NCBI RefSeq assembly: GCF_000737785.1
Contig: NZ_JPRO01000001.1
Coordinates: 558,001-622,000 of the forward strand
DNA length: 64,000 bases
Reading direction: 5' to 3'
DNA from: Chryseobacterium luteum
GTDB lineage: Bacteria; Bacteroidota; Bacteroidia; Flavobacteriales; Weeksellaceae
Shown: positions 43,941-53,401 of the stretch, piece by piece
Numbering within the stretch: position 1 is the first letter of the stretch
Layout of the letters: every line of letters begins with the position of its first letter
Translations under genes and position numbers: made by a program
Notes under the pieces: generated by a model
What the model was told of the DNA's origin: nothing
Seen by the model: the letters and a program-made list of their open reading frames with translations, nothing else
The model's database searches: none

Positions 43941-44739
43941 TATCATCTATTTTAGAGATTGTATTTTCAATCGTTTTATTATTTTCAAGTAAATATTCTC
44001 TCAGTTCTTTAAAGAGTTCTGAAGAGTAAACGAAGTCAATAAGATTTTTATTGCCTGCCGTGATGAGGATATCTTTGTTTCCTTCCCATTCTTTGATCCC
44101 CAGTCTCAGGTATACAATTTTCTCACCAATGGTCATCACAGAATTCATATCGTGCGTATTGATGATGGTGGTTGTATTATATTCTTTAGTGATTTCAAGC
44201 AGAAGATCATCAATGATATTGGAAGTATAAGGATCCAGACCGGAATTCGGTTCATCACAGAAAAGATACTTTGGATTGTTCACAATAGCCCTTGCAATGG
44301 CCACCCGTTTCTGCATTCCCCCGGAAATTTCAGACGGGAATTTTCTTCCTGCCTTATCAAGATGTACCCTGCCTATTACTTCAAATACCCTTTTCTTTTT
44401 TTCTCTGAAAGTAAGGTTGGTAAACATGTCCAGCGGGAACATAATGTTCTCTTCCACCGTCAGGGAATCAAAAAGTGCACCGCCCTGAAATACCGTTCCT
44501 ATTTCTGACCGCAGATGCTGTTTCTCATCTCTCGTCATGGTATTGATATCCCGGCCGTCAAAAAGGATCTCTCCTGATGAAGGCTGGTAAACATTTAGTA
44601 AGCTTTTCAGGAAAACAGTCTTTCCGGAGCCGCTCTGCCCGATGATCAGGTTTACTTTTCCTTTGTCAAATGATGTTGAAATTCCCTTAAGTACTTCAAC
44701 ATTGTCAAAACTCTTCTTAAGATCTTTTACCTCAATCAT
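43924..44739 (-). CDS. ABC transporter ATPase, MlaF-like (phospholipid transport)
   Basis: Cytoplasmic ATPase of 271 residues from ATG 44739 (MIEVKDLKKSFDN). Walker A GQSGSGKT is at 34-41, the signature in ISGGMQKRVAIARAI and Walker B in YLFCDEPNSGLDP. This form is typical of the MlaF/Ttg2A ATPases that drive MCE lipid transport between the membranes. The ATG overlaps the stop of the MlaE-like gene, so the two subunits are coupled. The MCE protein is not adjacent; a candidate lies at 63118. Confidence 0.9.
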   Translation of the reverse strand: MIEVKDLKKSFDNVEVLKGISTSFDKGKVNLIIGQSGSGKTVFLKSLLNVYQPSSGEILFDGRDINTMTRDEKQHLRSEIGTVFQGGALFDSLTVEENIMFPLDMFTNLTFREKKKRVFEVIGRVHLDKAGRKFPSEISGGMQKRVAIARAIVNNPKYLFCDEPNSGLDPYTSNIIDDLLLEITKEYNTTTIINTHDMNSVMTIGEKIVYLRLGIKEWEGNKDILITAGNKNLIDFVYSSELFKELREYLLENNKTIENTISKIDDNEKDT

Positions 44740-45491
44740 CAGCTTAATATTAATTGGGTTAAAATTAATTCGGAAATGATAATAAATACCATAGTCCATA
44801 CTACAGCCTGTGTACTGGCTCTACCCACTTCCAGGGATCCTCCTTTTACATTATACCCGAAATAGGAAGGAACTGTAGCAATAATAAAAGCAAATACGGT
44901 GGTTTTTACAAATGCATAATACACGAATAAATTCGGCATATACATCTGGATACCCACTATATAATCATTTTCTGTCCAGTTTCCGGTCAGCATACCTGCC
45001 AGATGCCCACCGCCAATACCGAACACGATACTGATGGCAATAAGGATGGGATTGAAAATAACGCAGGCGAAAATTTTAGGCAAAATAAGGAAGTTAGGAG
45101 AGTTTACCCCCATGATATCCAGTGCGTCGATCTGTTCAGAAACCCTCATGGTTCCTATACTGGATGCAATATAGGATCCTACTTTACCTGCGAGGATAAG
45201 GCTGATGATGGTAGGCGAAAATTCCAGTACCAAAACCGCTTTTGTTGCATATCCCACGAAAGACGGTGGAATAGGAAAAGAGGAAGAGTCAAAGTTATTG
45301 TACATCTGGATAGCCACTACCGCTCCCACAAATATAGAAGTGAAGATCACAAGGCCAAAAGAATTGACACCGAGATCATTGATTTCTCTCATGAACAGCT
45401 TCCAAAAAACCCTCATTTTCTGGGGTTTCTGCAAGGATTTACCCAGAAGGATAATGTATTCTCCTATTGCTGTAAAAAACTTTTTTAACAT
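44739..45491 (-). CDS. MlaE family ABC permease
   Basis: Inner-membrane permease of 250 residues with about five hydrophobic segments and the family landmarks SFVGYATKAVLVLEFSPT, LAGKVGSYIASSIGTMRVSEQ and DALDIMGVNSPNFLILP. It partners the MlaF-like ATPase that begins at its stop codon and would serve lipid trafficking to maintain outer-membrane asymmetry. First gene of the operon. Confidence 0.93.
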   Translation of the reverse strand: MLKKFFTAIGEYIILLGKSLQKPQKMRVFWKLFMREINDLGVNSFGLVIFTSIFVGAVVAIQMYNNFDSSSFPIPPSFVGYATKAVLVLEFSPTIISLILAGKVGSYIASSIGTMRVSEQIDALDIMGVNSPNFLILPKIFACVIFNPILIAISIVFGIGGGHLAGMLTGNWTENDYIVGIQMYMPNLFVYYAFVKTTVFAFIIATVPSYFGYNVKGGSLEVGRASTQAVVWTMVFIIISELILTQLILS

Positions 45492-45610
45492 GCTGCTAAA
45501 TTAGACTTTTTTTATTTAATTAAGGTTAAGCCTCTGTTGGAGACCTCTGGTTTATTTAACCTTAGAAGCAAATATGATTCCTCAATTTTAATCTTAACCT
45601 TTTGTTTGGT

Positions 45611-46981
45611 TTATTTTGCATTTTTATCACCTCCGATAACTAAAAAAACGGTTTTTAAAATAATAACCAGATCCAGAACAAAGCTCCAGTTTCTTACATA
45701 GAAAGTATCTGCAAGAATCCTTTTTTTCATTTCCACTTCTACATCTCCATAGTCTCCGCGCAGGCCGCTTACCTGGGCAAGACCCGTTATGCCTGGAGAT
45801 ACCATGCTTCTTAAACTGTATCTTCCTATCTTAGGCTTATAATAATTGTCTACGGAAAGCATATGCGGACGGGGTCCTACAATGGACATTTCCCCTTTCA
45901 GGACATTGATAAACTGTGGAAGCTCATCAAGGCTGGTTTTTCTAAGAAATTTCCCGATTTTTGTGATCCGGGCATCATTTTCTTCCGTAGTTTTTGTTGC
46001 AGATTCATCATTGACGATCATGGTTCTGAATTTCAGACAGGAAAATACCTCTTCGTGAAAGCCATACCTTTTTTGAATAAAAAAAACCGGTCCCTTAGAC
46101 GTTACTTTTATTAAAAGGGCAACGACAGGAAATAACCAGGAGCATAGTAAAACCAGTATAACAAGAGAAAAAGCGATGTCAAAAATCCTTTTGACCAGGA
46201 AATTAGAATAATAATCCAAAGGATATTTTGCCTGACTGAGAATTGGTTGTGTCTGAATATATCCAAGATCATACAGGAAAAAATCACTTTGTGTAATACT
46301 CGGAATGAGCGATACGTGAACTTTATTGTCTTCCGCCAGCTTGAAAATTTCAGCTTCCAGGCTTTCATTGAAATGGTTCTCTGTAGATAGGAACAGGGTA
46401 TGGATGCCATTCTTCTTCCAAAAGCCAACCAGATTCTCCGTACTTATATCGGAACTTTCGTATTCGAATATTTTATATCCGTAATCTTTTCTGTCTTTAA
46501 ATATGTTCTTTAAGATCTCCGTAGAGCCCGTTTCTCCCAGAAACATTACATTTCTGTAATTGATCCCGAGTGAACGGAAGTATTTTATAGTAAAATAAAT
46601 AACCGATTTGGCAAGAAAGATAAAGCAAAAAAGATAGAACGAAAGCCAGTAAATATCTGAATTGAAAAATACATTTTTGCTCACTTTTCCAATAAGAAGG
46701 ACGCCGAGTATAAAAAAAAGAAAATGGATAAGGAGGCGCTCCAAAAACAAAGTATACGTAAGATTCCTCTGAATATTATAAATTTTTGTCCTGCCGCTTA
46801 GAAGCATCCAGAACAAAAACAGTAATATCAGCGAAAAAATATTCTGGTACCAGGTTTCCTGATGATATTTTAAACTTTCATTCCTGGTTATAAAAAAGAA
46901 TATAAAAATAGATGCAATAACCAGGAGGTCAAGCAAGATAATGATCGATTTCAGGTATCTAGAGTATCGAATTCTCTGCAT
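45611..46981 (-). CDS. Polyprenyl-phosphate sugar-1-phosphate transferase (WcaJ/WbaP-like)
   Basis: Membrane enzyme of 456 residues that starts exopolysaccharide or O-unit assembly by loading a sugar phosphate on undecaprenyl phosphate. Four or five N-terminal membrane segments, a CoA-binding-like middle (FLGETGSTEILKN), a fifth hydrophobic segment and the C-terminal bacterial transferase domain with KRIFDIAFS, FKCLKFRTM-type CLKFRTM, RKTSLDELPQ and GEMSIVGPRPH. No other polysaccharide genes are adjacent, so its pathway is unclear. Confidence 0.9.
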   Translation of the reverse strand: MQRIRYSRYLKSIIILLDLLVIASIFIFFFITRNESLKYHQETWYQNIFSLILLFLFWMLLSGRTKIYNIQRNLTYTLFLERLLIHFLFFILGVLLIGKVSKNVFFNSDIYWLSFYLFCFIFLAKSVIYFTIKYFRSLGINYRNVMFLGETGSTEILKNIFKDRKDYGYKIFEYESSDISTENLVGFWKKNGIHTLFLSTENHFNESLEAEIFKLAEDNKVHVSLIPSITQSDFFLYDLGYIQTQPILSQAKYPLDYYSNFLVKRIFDIAFSLVILVLLCSWLFPVVALLIKVTSKGPVFFIQKRYGFHEEVFSCLKFRTMIVNDESATKTTEENDARITKIGKFLRKTSLDELPQFINVLKGEMSIVGPRPHMLSVDNYYKPKIGRYSLRSMVSPGITGLAQVSGLRGDYGDVEVEMKKRILADTFYVRNWSFVLDLVIILKTVFLVIGGDKNAK

Positions 46982-47026
46982 CTATCGGTATTTATAACGG
47001 ATACGTAGGGCTAATGTACGTATTTT

Positions 47027-47656
47027 TTACGGTATATTCAGGTATTTGTGGGTCTGCACCGAAGCCTGCCATTCCGGATGGGCCAAAATAAAATCGGTGA
47101 TCTTTGGATACATTTCATCACGCTTGCTCCATTCGCTCTGCATGTATAGTTTGCAGTTTTCAGAAACTTTTGCTGCCTGTTCCTGGGCAAACGTAAAATC
47201 GTGCTGATTGAAGATGATCACTTTAAGTTCACTTGCTTTTTCATAGATCTCTTCTTTCGGAAGTCCTGTTTTCTTTGGCGAAAGGGTGATCCAGTCGATT
47301 TGCCCGCTCATGGGATAAGCTCCTGAGGTTTCAATATGGATGGTGCATCCCAGCTCTTTTAATTTGGATGTTAAGATATCTAAATTCCACATCAACGGTT
47401 CACCACCGGTTAAAACAATTGTTTTACAGTGTTTTGCAGCAGTTTCTGCAATTTCTTCTGCATTCATTAACGGATGGAGATTAGGATCCCAGCTTTCTTT
47501 TACGTCACACCAGTGGCACCCGACGTCGCAGCCTCCCAGCCTGATGAAATAGGACGCTTTTCCGGTATGTGCTCCTTCTCCCTGTAAAGTGTAAAAATGC
47601 TCCATTACGGGGAGCATTTTACCTTCTTTTAATAAAATATCTTCTTCTTTGTTCAT
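47027..47656 (-). CDS. queE: 7-carboxy-7-deazaguanine synthase
   Basis: Radical-SAM enzyme of the queuosine/7-deazaguanine pathway, converting carboxytetrahydropterin to carboxy-deazaguanine. 209 residues. The cluster motif is the QueE form Cys43-x3-Cys47-x2-Cys50 in GGCDVGCHWCDV, preceded by FYTLQGEGAHTGK and followed by TGGEPLMW. It lies 7 bases after folD in a four-gene run (pgi, methyltransferase, folD, queE) whose members are metabolically unrelated. Confidence 0.95.
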   Translation of the reverse strand: MNKEEDILLKEGKMLPVMEHFYTLQGEGAHTGKASYFIRLGGCDVGCHWCDVKESWDPNLHPLMNAEEIAETAAKHCKTIVLTGGEPLMWNLDILTSKLKELGCTIHIETSGAYPMSGQIDWITLSPKKTGLPKEEIYEKASELKVIIFNQHDFTFAQEQAAKVSENCKLYMQSEWSKRDEMYPKITDFILAHPEWQASVQTHKYLNIP

Positions 47657-47663
47657 TTTAAAA

Positions 47664-48548
47664 TTAGTCGTTATAGACCGAAGTTTTATAAGCGATGATG
47701 GTGTTTTTCATCAGCATGGCTCTGGTCATAGGGCCTACGCCTCCCGGTACCGGTGTGATCCAGCTTGCTTTGGCTGCGCAGCTGTCAAAATCTACATCAC
47801 CTGCAAGGTAGTATCCTTTTGGAGAGTCATCATCCACTCTTGTAATACCTACATCCACGATTACTGCACCATCCTTGATCATATCTCCTTTTAAGAAATG
47901 AGGATCACCCAATGCGGTAATAACAATGTCTGCTTTTTTTGTATATTCTTCGATATCTTTTGTGTAAGAGTGCGTTAATGTAACGGTAGAGTTACCGGGG
48001 AAATCTTTTCTTCCCATCAGGATGCTCATAGGTCTTCCCACGATTTTGCTTCTTCCGATAATTACACAGTCTTTTCCTTTAGTTTCAATATTATATCTTT
48101 CCAGTAAAGTAAGAATCCCGAAAGGAGTAGCGGGAAGGAAAGTATCCATTTCCAAAGCCATTTTTCCGAAATTTTCAGGATGGAAACCATCTACGTCTTT
48201 CCTTGGGTCAATCGCCAGAATGATCTTTTCCTGATCGATCTGGTCCGGTAAAGGAAGCTGTACAATGAAACCGTCCACTGCCTTGGATTTATTCAGTTCG
48301 TCGATCTTTTCCAATAATTCAGATTCAGAAACTGTGCTTGGGAATTTTACAAGCGTAGAGCGGAATCCTACTTCCTCACAGTCTTTTACTTTACTGTTTA
48401 CATACGCCTTGCTTGCTCCGTTGTTTCCTACAAGAATGGCTACCAGGTGTGGTGCTCTCTTCTTGCTTTCAAGGATCTTTTCCACTTCAACCTTGATCTC
48501 TGCCTTTATTTCTTTGGATACTTTAAGTCCGTCAAGAATTTCTGCCAT
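47664..48548 (-). CDS. folD: Bifunctional methylenetetrahydrofolate dehydrogenase/cyclohydrolase
   Basis: Folate one-carbon enzyme, NADP-dependent dehydrogenase plus cyclohydrolase, cytoplasmic homodimer. 294 residues with the catalytic YVNSK (Tyr49, Lys53), VQLPLPDQ, the NADP-binding GRSKIVGRPM and the C-terminal PGGVGPMT. All conserved parts are intact and the length is normal. Gaps of 7 and 21 bases to its neighbours indicate co-transcription. Confidence 0.96.
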   Translation of the reverse strand: MAEILDGLKVSKEIKAEIKVEVEKILESKKRAPHLVAILVGNNGASKAYVNSKVKDCEEVGFRSTLVKFPSTVSESELLEKIDELNKSKAVDGFIVQLPLPDQIDQEKIILAIDPRKDVDGFHPENFGKMALEMDTFLPATPFGILTLLERYNIETKGKDCVIIGRSKIVGRPMSILMGRKDFPGNSTVTLTHSYTKDIEEYTKKADIVITALGDPHFLKGDMIKDGAVIVDVGITRVDDDSPKGYYLAGDVDFDSCAAKASWITPVPGGVGPMTRAMLMKNTIIAYKTSVYND

Positions 48549-48569
48549 TTTTACTTTTTTTACTTTTAT

Positions 48570-49394
48570 TTAGATTTTATTGAATACAACAATATCCTGG
48601 AATTCATCGGCGCCTTCCTTTTCTACATCAGTCCTCCAGAATCCTCCTTTTATCGTGGTTACTTTTAATCCTGCTTCCGCTGCCATTTCATTCAGCAAAG
48701 GAATGCTTACTGCAATATTGGCTGCAGTCACCTTATCATCCATAAGCCTGTAGCCTTCATACTGATGTGGGAACGGCATTGTGCCGAATTCTTTTTTAGT
48801 CTCGTCATACAGAAAGAATGTGGCCAGACACTGTCCGTCGTTCTTCAGCACTCTGCTAATTTCGTTAAGATATCTCCTGATCTCAGGAATCTGCATATGA
48901 GTGAAAACCGAGAACAGGAATGCTTTGTCAAACCGCGCATCATCATATGGAAATGTAAAACTCTCCGCTTTTTGGCTGAAAGTATTATACAGGTCATTAT
49001 AAATCGGTGTAAACTTGAATTTAAAATTCGGATGTTTTTTACCGATATGCTTATTGCACCAGTTTATTCCTTTTTCTACGGCATCAAAACCGTCGTAAGT
49101 TCCTTTGTCGATAACCTCTGTAAGGGCTACTGCGGTTCTTCCGATACCGCATCCCACATCCAGAACGTGATCTGTGTTTTGTAACCCGATATATTTTTTG
49201 AGCGCATTTACCTGGCGGATTCCGTGAGGTATAAAGTCGCTGCCGCCTACATAAATATCTCCTTTCTTAGGTTCATTTTTAGATCTTTTTCCGGTAAGCC
49301 CTTCATAGAGATCTATCGGGAAATAATAGATCTTTCTTCCCAGAAGCCTGAGGCCGGGAGGAAGTTTATAATAATATGACCGTAATGCAGACAT
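48570..49394 (-). CDS. Class I SAM-dependent methyltransferase
   Basis: Protein of 274 residues with an SAM-binding Rossmann fold: motif I VLDVGCGIGRTAVAL near residue 78, an acidic end of strand 2 in DGFDAVEKG, and AFLFSVFTHM. The N-terminal 60 residues are basic and aromatic (YYYKLPPGLRLLGRKIYYFP). The substrate is unknown; the layout resembles small-molecule or lipid methyltransferases of the Methyltransf_11 type. It lies 3 bases after pgi and 21 before folD. Confidence 0.82.
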   Translation of the reverse strand: MSALRSYYYKLPPGLRLLGRKIYYFPIDLYEGLTGKRSKNEPKKGDIYVGGSDFIPHGIRQVNALKKYIGLQNTDHVLDVGCGIGRTAVALTEVIDKGTYDGFDAVEKGINWCNKHIGKKHPNFKFKFTPIYNDLYNTFSQKAESFTFPYDDARFDKAFLFSVFTHMQIPEIRRYLNEISRVLKNDGQCLATFFLYDETKKEFGTMPFPHQYEGYRLMDDKVTAANIAVSIPLLNEMAAEAGLKVTTIKGGFWRTDVEKEGADEFQDIVVFNKI

Positions 49395-49397
49395 CTG

Positions 49398-51038
49398 CTA
49401 TTTATTTCCTTTATAATAATTGATCAGTCCGTTCGTAGAGCTGTCATGAGAACTGATTGCCTCATTGCTTTCAAGCTCAGGAAGGATCTTGTTGGCGAGA
49501 ACTTTTCCTAATTCCACTCCGAACTGGTCGAAACTGAAAATATTCCAGATTACGCCCTGCACAAAGATCTTGTGTTCATACATGGCAATTAACTGTCCCA
49601 ACGAAAAAGGAGTTAATTCATTGAATAGTATAGAGTTGGTAGGTGTGTTTCCGTGGAAGACCTTATAGTTTAATAACCTGTCAGTTTCTTCATCGGATTT
49701 TCCTTCTTTTCTTAATTCCTGTTCTACTTCCTCTTCAGATTTCCCGAAGGCCAGTGCTTCAGTCTGCGCGAAAAAGTTGGCTAAAAGTTTCGGCTGATGA
49801 TCAGAAACTGCATTGCTGCTTTTCACATAAGCGATAAAATCTGCCGGGATAAGTTCAGTTCCCTGGTGGATTAACTGGTAAAAAGCATGCTGTCCGTTGG
49901 TTCCCGGCTCCCCCCAGATGATAGGCCCTGTTTCGTATTCTACGAATTCTCCGTTTCTGTCTACGCATTTCCCGTTACTTTCCATATCTCCCTGCTGAAG
50001 ATAAGCCGCAAATCTGTCCAGGTATTGGGAATAAGGAAGTATTGCATAAGTGGTGGCAGCATAAAAATTACGGTACCAGATGCCTAAAAGTCCCATTAAA
50101 ACCGGAACGTTTTCTGAAAAATCTGCAGTCTGGAAATGCTGATCCGTATCATTGGCTCCTTTTAGAAGCTGTTCAAAATTGTCATAGCCTACTGCCAGAA
50201 CAATGCTCAGGCCGATAGCGCTCCAAAGAGAATATCTTCCGCCAACCCAGTCCCAGAACTCAAAAATATTTTCTTCTGCAATTCCGAATGCTTTAACTGC
50301 TTCAACGTTAGTAGATAAAGCTACAAAATGTTTGGCGACATCTTCTTCTTTTCCTGCTTTCAGGAACCAGTCTTTTGCAGAATTGGCATTGGTCATTGTT
50401 TCCTGAGTGGTAAAAGTCTTGGAAGCAATGATGAACAATGTGGTTTCAGGATTCAGTTTTTTAACGGTTTCTGCAATGTGATTGCCATCAACGTTTGAAA
50501 CGAAATGAACGTTTAATCTTGTTTTAAAATGCTTTAAAGCCGAACAAACCATTACAGGACCAAGATCTGAGCCTCCGATTCCGATATTCACCACATCGGT
50601 AATTTCTTTCCCGCTGAAACCTTTGTGCTCCCCAGAAATGATTTTTTCAGAGAAAGCTTTCATGTGGTCAAGAACTCTCCTGATCTGTGGTTTGATATTT
50701 TCACCGTCTACGATGATCTCTTTATCTGAAAAATCCCTTAAAGCTGTATGCAGAACTGCTCTTCCTTCTGTTTCGTTGATTTTGTCACCGGAAAACATTT
50801 TGGAAACAGCATCTTTAAGCTGACATTCATCCGCCAGTTGAAGTAAAAGTTCCTTGGTTCTTGAATCGATCAGGTTTTTAGAATAATCAAACAGGAAGTT
50901 GTCTTTCTGCAAAGAAAATTCTTTAAAACGGTCAGGATTGTACTGGAAAAGACTTCTCAGATCAAAGTCGTTGCCTGCAAAGTGTTCGTCAAGAGCCTTC
51001 CAGCTGGTGGTTTGTATAGGATTTATTTTTGATAGCAT
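49398..51038 (-). CDS. pgi: Glucose-6-phosphate isomerase
   Basis: Glycolytic isomerase between glucose 6-phosphate and fructose 6-phosphate. 546 residues, normal for the long bacterial form. The family blocks are clear: [71 protein letters not shown] and [16 protein letters not shown]. First gene of the four-gene run down to queE. Confidence 0.97.
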   Translation of the reverse strand: MLSKINPIQTTSWKALDEHFAGNDFDLRSLFQYNPDRFKEFSLQKDNFLFDYSKNLIDSRTKELLLQLADECQLKDAVSKMFSGDKINETEGRAVLHTALRDFSDKEIIVDGENIKPQIRRVLDHMKAFSEKIISGEHKGFSGKEITDVVNIGIGGSDLGPVMVCSALKHFKTRLNVHFVSNVDGNHIAETVKKLNPETTLFIIASKTFTTQETMTNANSAKDWFLKAGKEEDVAKHFVALSTNVEAVKAFGIAEENIFEFWDWVGGRYSLWSAIGLSIVLAVGYDNFEQLLKGANDTDQHFQTADFSENVPVLMGLLGIWYRNFYAATTYAILPYSQYLDRFAAYLQQGDMESNGKCVDRNGEFVEYETGPIIWGEPGTNGQHAFYQLIHQGTELIPADFIAYVKSSNAVSDHQPKLLANFFAQTEALAFGKSEEEVEQELRKEGKSDEETDRLLNYKVFHGNTPTNSILFNELTPFSLGQLIAMYEHKIFVQGVIWNIFSFDQFGVELGKVLANKILPELESNEAISSHDSSTNGLINYYKGNK

Positions 51039-51182
51039 ATTTTAGAAATTATATAGATTCAGAAAACAAAAGGCAGGATGAAATGTTTAAAATCCATATC
51101 ATTTTATTTCTGATGTGCAAATTTAAGGAAAAATAAAACCTCAGATAAATTTGAACAGGATAAATAACAATTTTTTAAAAGG

Positions 51183-51208
51183 AAACCTCAGAACAAGGTC
51201 TGAGGTTT
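51183..51208 (-). terminator. Terminator of the TraB-sigma-membrane protein run
   Basis: AAACCTCAGA (51183-51192) pairs perfectly with TCTGAGGTTT (51199-51208); a T-rich run follows on the minus strand. Confidence 0.8.
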
Positions 51209-51243
51209 CATGGTTATTATTTTGTAAAAGATGGATCAGAAAG

Positions 51244-51852
51244 TTATTCGTCCATTTCGTTCAGGATGTTTTCGAGACGTTTGGCATTTCTTCCGTAGAT
51301 ATATTTTGTCCATAAGACAATGCTTGTTACAATGAATATGGTTCCTAATAAAACAATCAGGATTAAAGACTGTTGATAAGAACCTGACATATTTCCTAGA
51401 GACTTTCCTTTTTCCTCAAATATATTATAGAATTCCAGTCCTAATGAGACCATAAAGTGGGGGAGCATAAGAAATCCGAAAGACTGATATCTCTCCATGT
51501 TCAGCTTCAGCTCATGGTATATTTTCCAGAGGCTGTTTTTGGTATTTCCGGTATACAGCTCTGTCTGCTTATAAAATTTATAAAATCCGAAAAGATAATA
51601 AGAAGATATTACGACAAGAATAGCATAGGAAGTGTAATAAATAACATGTTGTGACGGAGGAAAGTCAAGCTGTTGCGGAAAGAATGCGATAAGAATGATG
51701 GCAATGATCTGCATGGGAAACTCTGCTCTCATGCTTTTCTGGATATTTTCGACAGGATGCTTGCTTTTCTTTAACTTTTCTATGGTTTTGGGAATGTTGA
51801 CGCTGTTGCCGTCTTCATTATTCCACTGTTCTTTTAATTGATCAAAATTCAT
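51244..51852 (-). CDS. Membrane protein linked to an ECF sigma factor, possible anti-sigma factor
   Basis: Protein of 202 residues with a cytoplasmic N-terminus of about 50 residues (MNFDQLKEQWNN...) and four hydrophobic segments. Its start overlaps the sigma factor gene by 11 bases. That linkage and the soluble N-terminal segment are what an anti-sigma factor would show, but no known anti-sigma domain was recognised. Function by position only. Confidence 0.7.
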   Translation of the reverse strand: MNFDQLKEQWNNEDGNSVNIPKTIEKLKKSKHPVENIQKSMRAEFPMQIIAIILIAFFPQQLDFPPSQHVIYYTSYAILVVISSYYLFGFYKFYKQTELYTGNTKNSLWKIYHELKLNMERYQSFGFLMLPHFMVSLGLEFYNIFEEKGKSLGNMSGSYQQSLILIVLLGTIFIVTSIVLWTKYIYGRNAKRLENILNEMDE

Positions 51853-52351
51853 AGCCTGATTTTTTTATGATTTGCTGTAGTTTTTCTTTGGTTCTGTTGA
51901 GTTTTACACGGGCATTGCCTTCGCTGAGCCCCAGATTATCCCCGATTTCTTTATGGGACATGCCTTCCATGAAATAGAATATGACGGCTTTTTCCAGGGC
52001 TTTAAGTTCCTGAACCGCACTGTAGAAAACTTCAAGCTGTTTTTCTTTCGCAGGATTGTAATCTTCGTTCTGGACTTCAAAATGATGGGGTACATCTGTG
52101 TGATTGCTCGTCCGTTTTTTTTCTTTTTTTAAATAAGTGATCGCGGTATTAATGGCGACACGGTACATCCATGTAGAGAATTCACTGTTGCCTTTGAAGT
52201 TCTGGTAAGATTTCCACAGCTGAATAAGAATTTCCTGTTGCAGGTCTTCCCGGTCTTCTACAGAATCTGCATAGATCCGGGAGGCTTTGTATAAAATGCC
52301 TTTGTGCTGGTTGACGAGCTTTAAAAAAGCGGCTTCAGTTTGACTGCTCAC
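51842..52351 (-). CDS. ECF-type RNA polymerase sigma factor
   Basis: Sigma-70 family factor of 169 residues with region 2 (ADSVEDREDLQQEILIQLWKSYQNF.., then FSTWMYRVAINTAITYLKK) and region 4 (ALEKAVIFYFMEGMSHKEIGDNLGLSEGNARVKLNRTKEKL). It directs RNA polymerase to an unknown regulon. It precedes and overlaps its membrane protein partner; the TraB/GumN gene lies 25 bases upstream. Confidence 0.93.
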   Translation of the reverse strand: MSSQTEAAFLKLVNQHKGILYKASRIYADSVEDREDLQQEILIQLWKSYQNFKGNSEFSTWMYRVAINTAITYLKKEKKRTSNHTDVPHHFEVQNEDYNPAKEKQLEVFYSAVQELKALEKAVIFYFMEGMSHKEIGDNLGLSEGNARVKLNRTKEKLQQIIKKSGYEF

Positions 52352-52376
52352 GATGATTTCACGGTTTGGTTATATG

Positions 52377-53246
52377 TTATAGACTTGATACCGGCTTTAC
52401 AGTATATCCTTTGGATCTTAAAAGTTTGACAATTCCGTTTTCACCCATAAGATGAGCGCTTCCTACTGCAAAGAAAGAACTTTCTTTTTTCATTATTTCC
52501 GGCATTTTTTCTGCCCAGTTCCTATTTCTGTCTGTCAGCATGGCTTTTTCCTGCTGGGCATTCATTATTTTATCATTTCTGAAGGATGTGTAGACAGACT
52601 GTACATCTTCTTTTTTAAAGGCGGCAATCATTTCTTTAAGCAGAACTTCGTATTCTTTTCCAATTTTTAACTGTCCGATTACTGCTTTCAGATCATAAGC
52701 CTTATTAATGGAGGCCATCTGGTCTTCTACTTTTTCAAGGCCATAGACTTTCTTCTTACTTTTGAGGGCATTTTTAAGAAGTTCTATTTCATATAATTTT
52801 ATTTCAGTTTGCGGACATGGTAGGGCTTTTAATGAAACAAGCGCATACAATCCCTGTGAACTGGAATGATCCATCTTCTTTAAATCTGTTCCATAGTCAG
52901 CGAGGACTTTATCCAGTTCTTTTGCCTCTTCGGGAGTAAGCTGGTCTGACAGTTTTTTATCAGTCTGATACATTTTCTGCATCGCTGTCATTTCAGCCGG
53001 ATCCGTATAATTGATTTCCATTACAAATTGATCGGATTTTTCAAGGGCTTTCATTACTTTCGGTTTAATCTCAAAATCCTGGCTGCACATGGCATGAAAG
53101 GTTCCGGCGAGGTAAGAAGATTCCGTAAGTCCATTCCCTGAAACTTCCCAAAGTGTGCTGTTTTCCATATTGCTGTTCTGAGCTTTTGCTGTGATGAAGG
53201 CTGCGGATAATAATGCGGCAAACCCAAATTTCACTAAATTTTTCAT
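52377..53246 (-). CDS. TraB/GumN family protein
   Basis: Exported protein of 289 residues with a signal peptide (MKNLVKFGFAALLSAAFITAKAQ). Family landmarks are SSYLAGTFHAMC near residue 45, a helical middle with FVMEINY, and the C-terminal FFAVGSAHLMGENGIVKLLRSKGY. The paired conserved His/Glu sites suggest a metal-dependent hydrolase or peptidase fold, but no activity is established. Probably co-transcribed with the sigma factor gene. Confidence 0.88.
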   Translation of the reverse strand: MKNLVKFGFAALLSAAFITAKAQNSNMENSTLWEVSGNGLTESSYLAGTFHAMCSQDFEIKPKVMKALEKSDQFVMEINYTDPAEMTAMQKMYQTDKKLSDQLTPEEAKELDKVLADYGTDLKKMDHSSSQGLYALVSLKALPCPQTEIKLYEIELLKNALKSKKKVYGLEKVEDQMASINKAYDLKAVIGQLKIGKEYEVLLKEMIAAFKKEDVQSVYTSFRNDKIMNAQQEKAMLTDRNRNWAEKMPEIMKKESSFFAVGSAHLMGENGIVKLLRSKGYTVKPVSSL

Positions 53247-53332
53247 ATGATTAAGTTTTTAATTATTCACTCTTTAAACAGTAGGTAAGGGCTGTATTAT
53301 GATCGTTACAGTTTTTTTTTAAAAAAATAAAA

Positions 53333-53351
53333 ACCTCCTGAAAGAGGAGGT
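53333..53351 (-). terminator. Terminator of the DUF4349 gene
   Basis: ACCTCCT (53333-53339) pairs with AGGAGGT (53345-53351); on the minus strand T residues follow. Confidence 0.75.
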
Positions 53352-53401
53352 CTGTAAAATCTAAAATTATGATGATAACCAGTTGGTTAGGAATTTTTTT
53401 T

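Noticed and set aside
45003..45488. 161-codon plus-strand frame opposite the MlaE-like gene
   Set aside because: Antisense to a clear MlaE permease; the product is rich in His, Arg and Cys with no domain pattern and no promoter or ribosome site.
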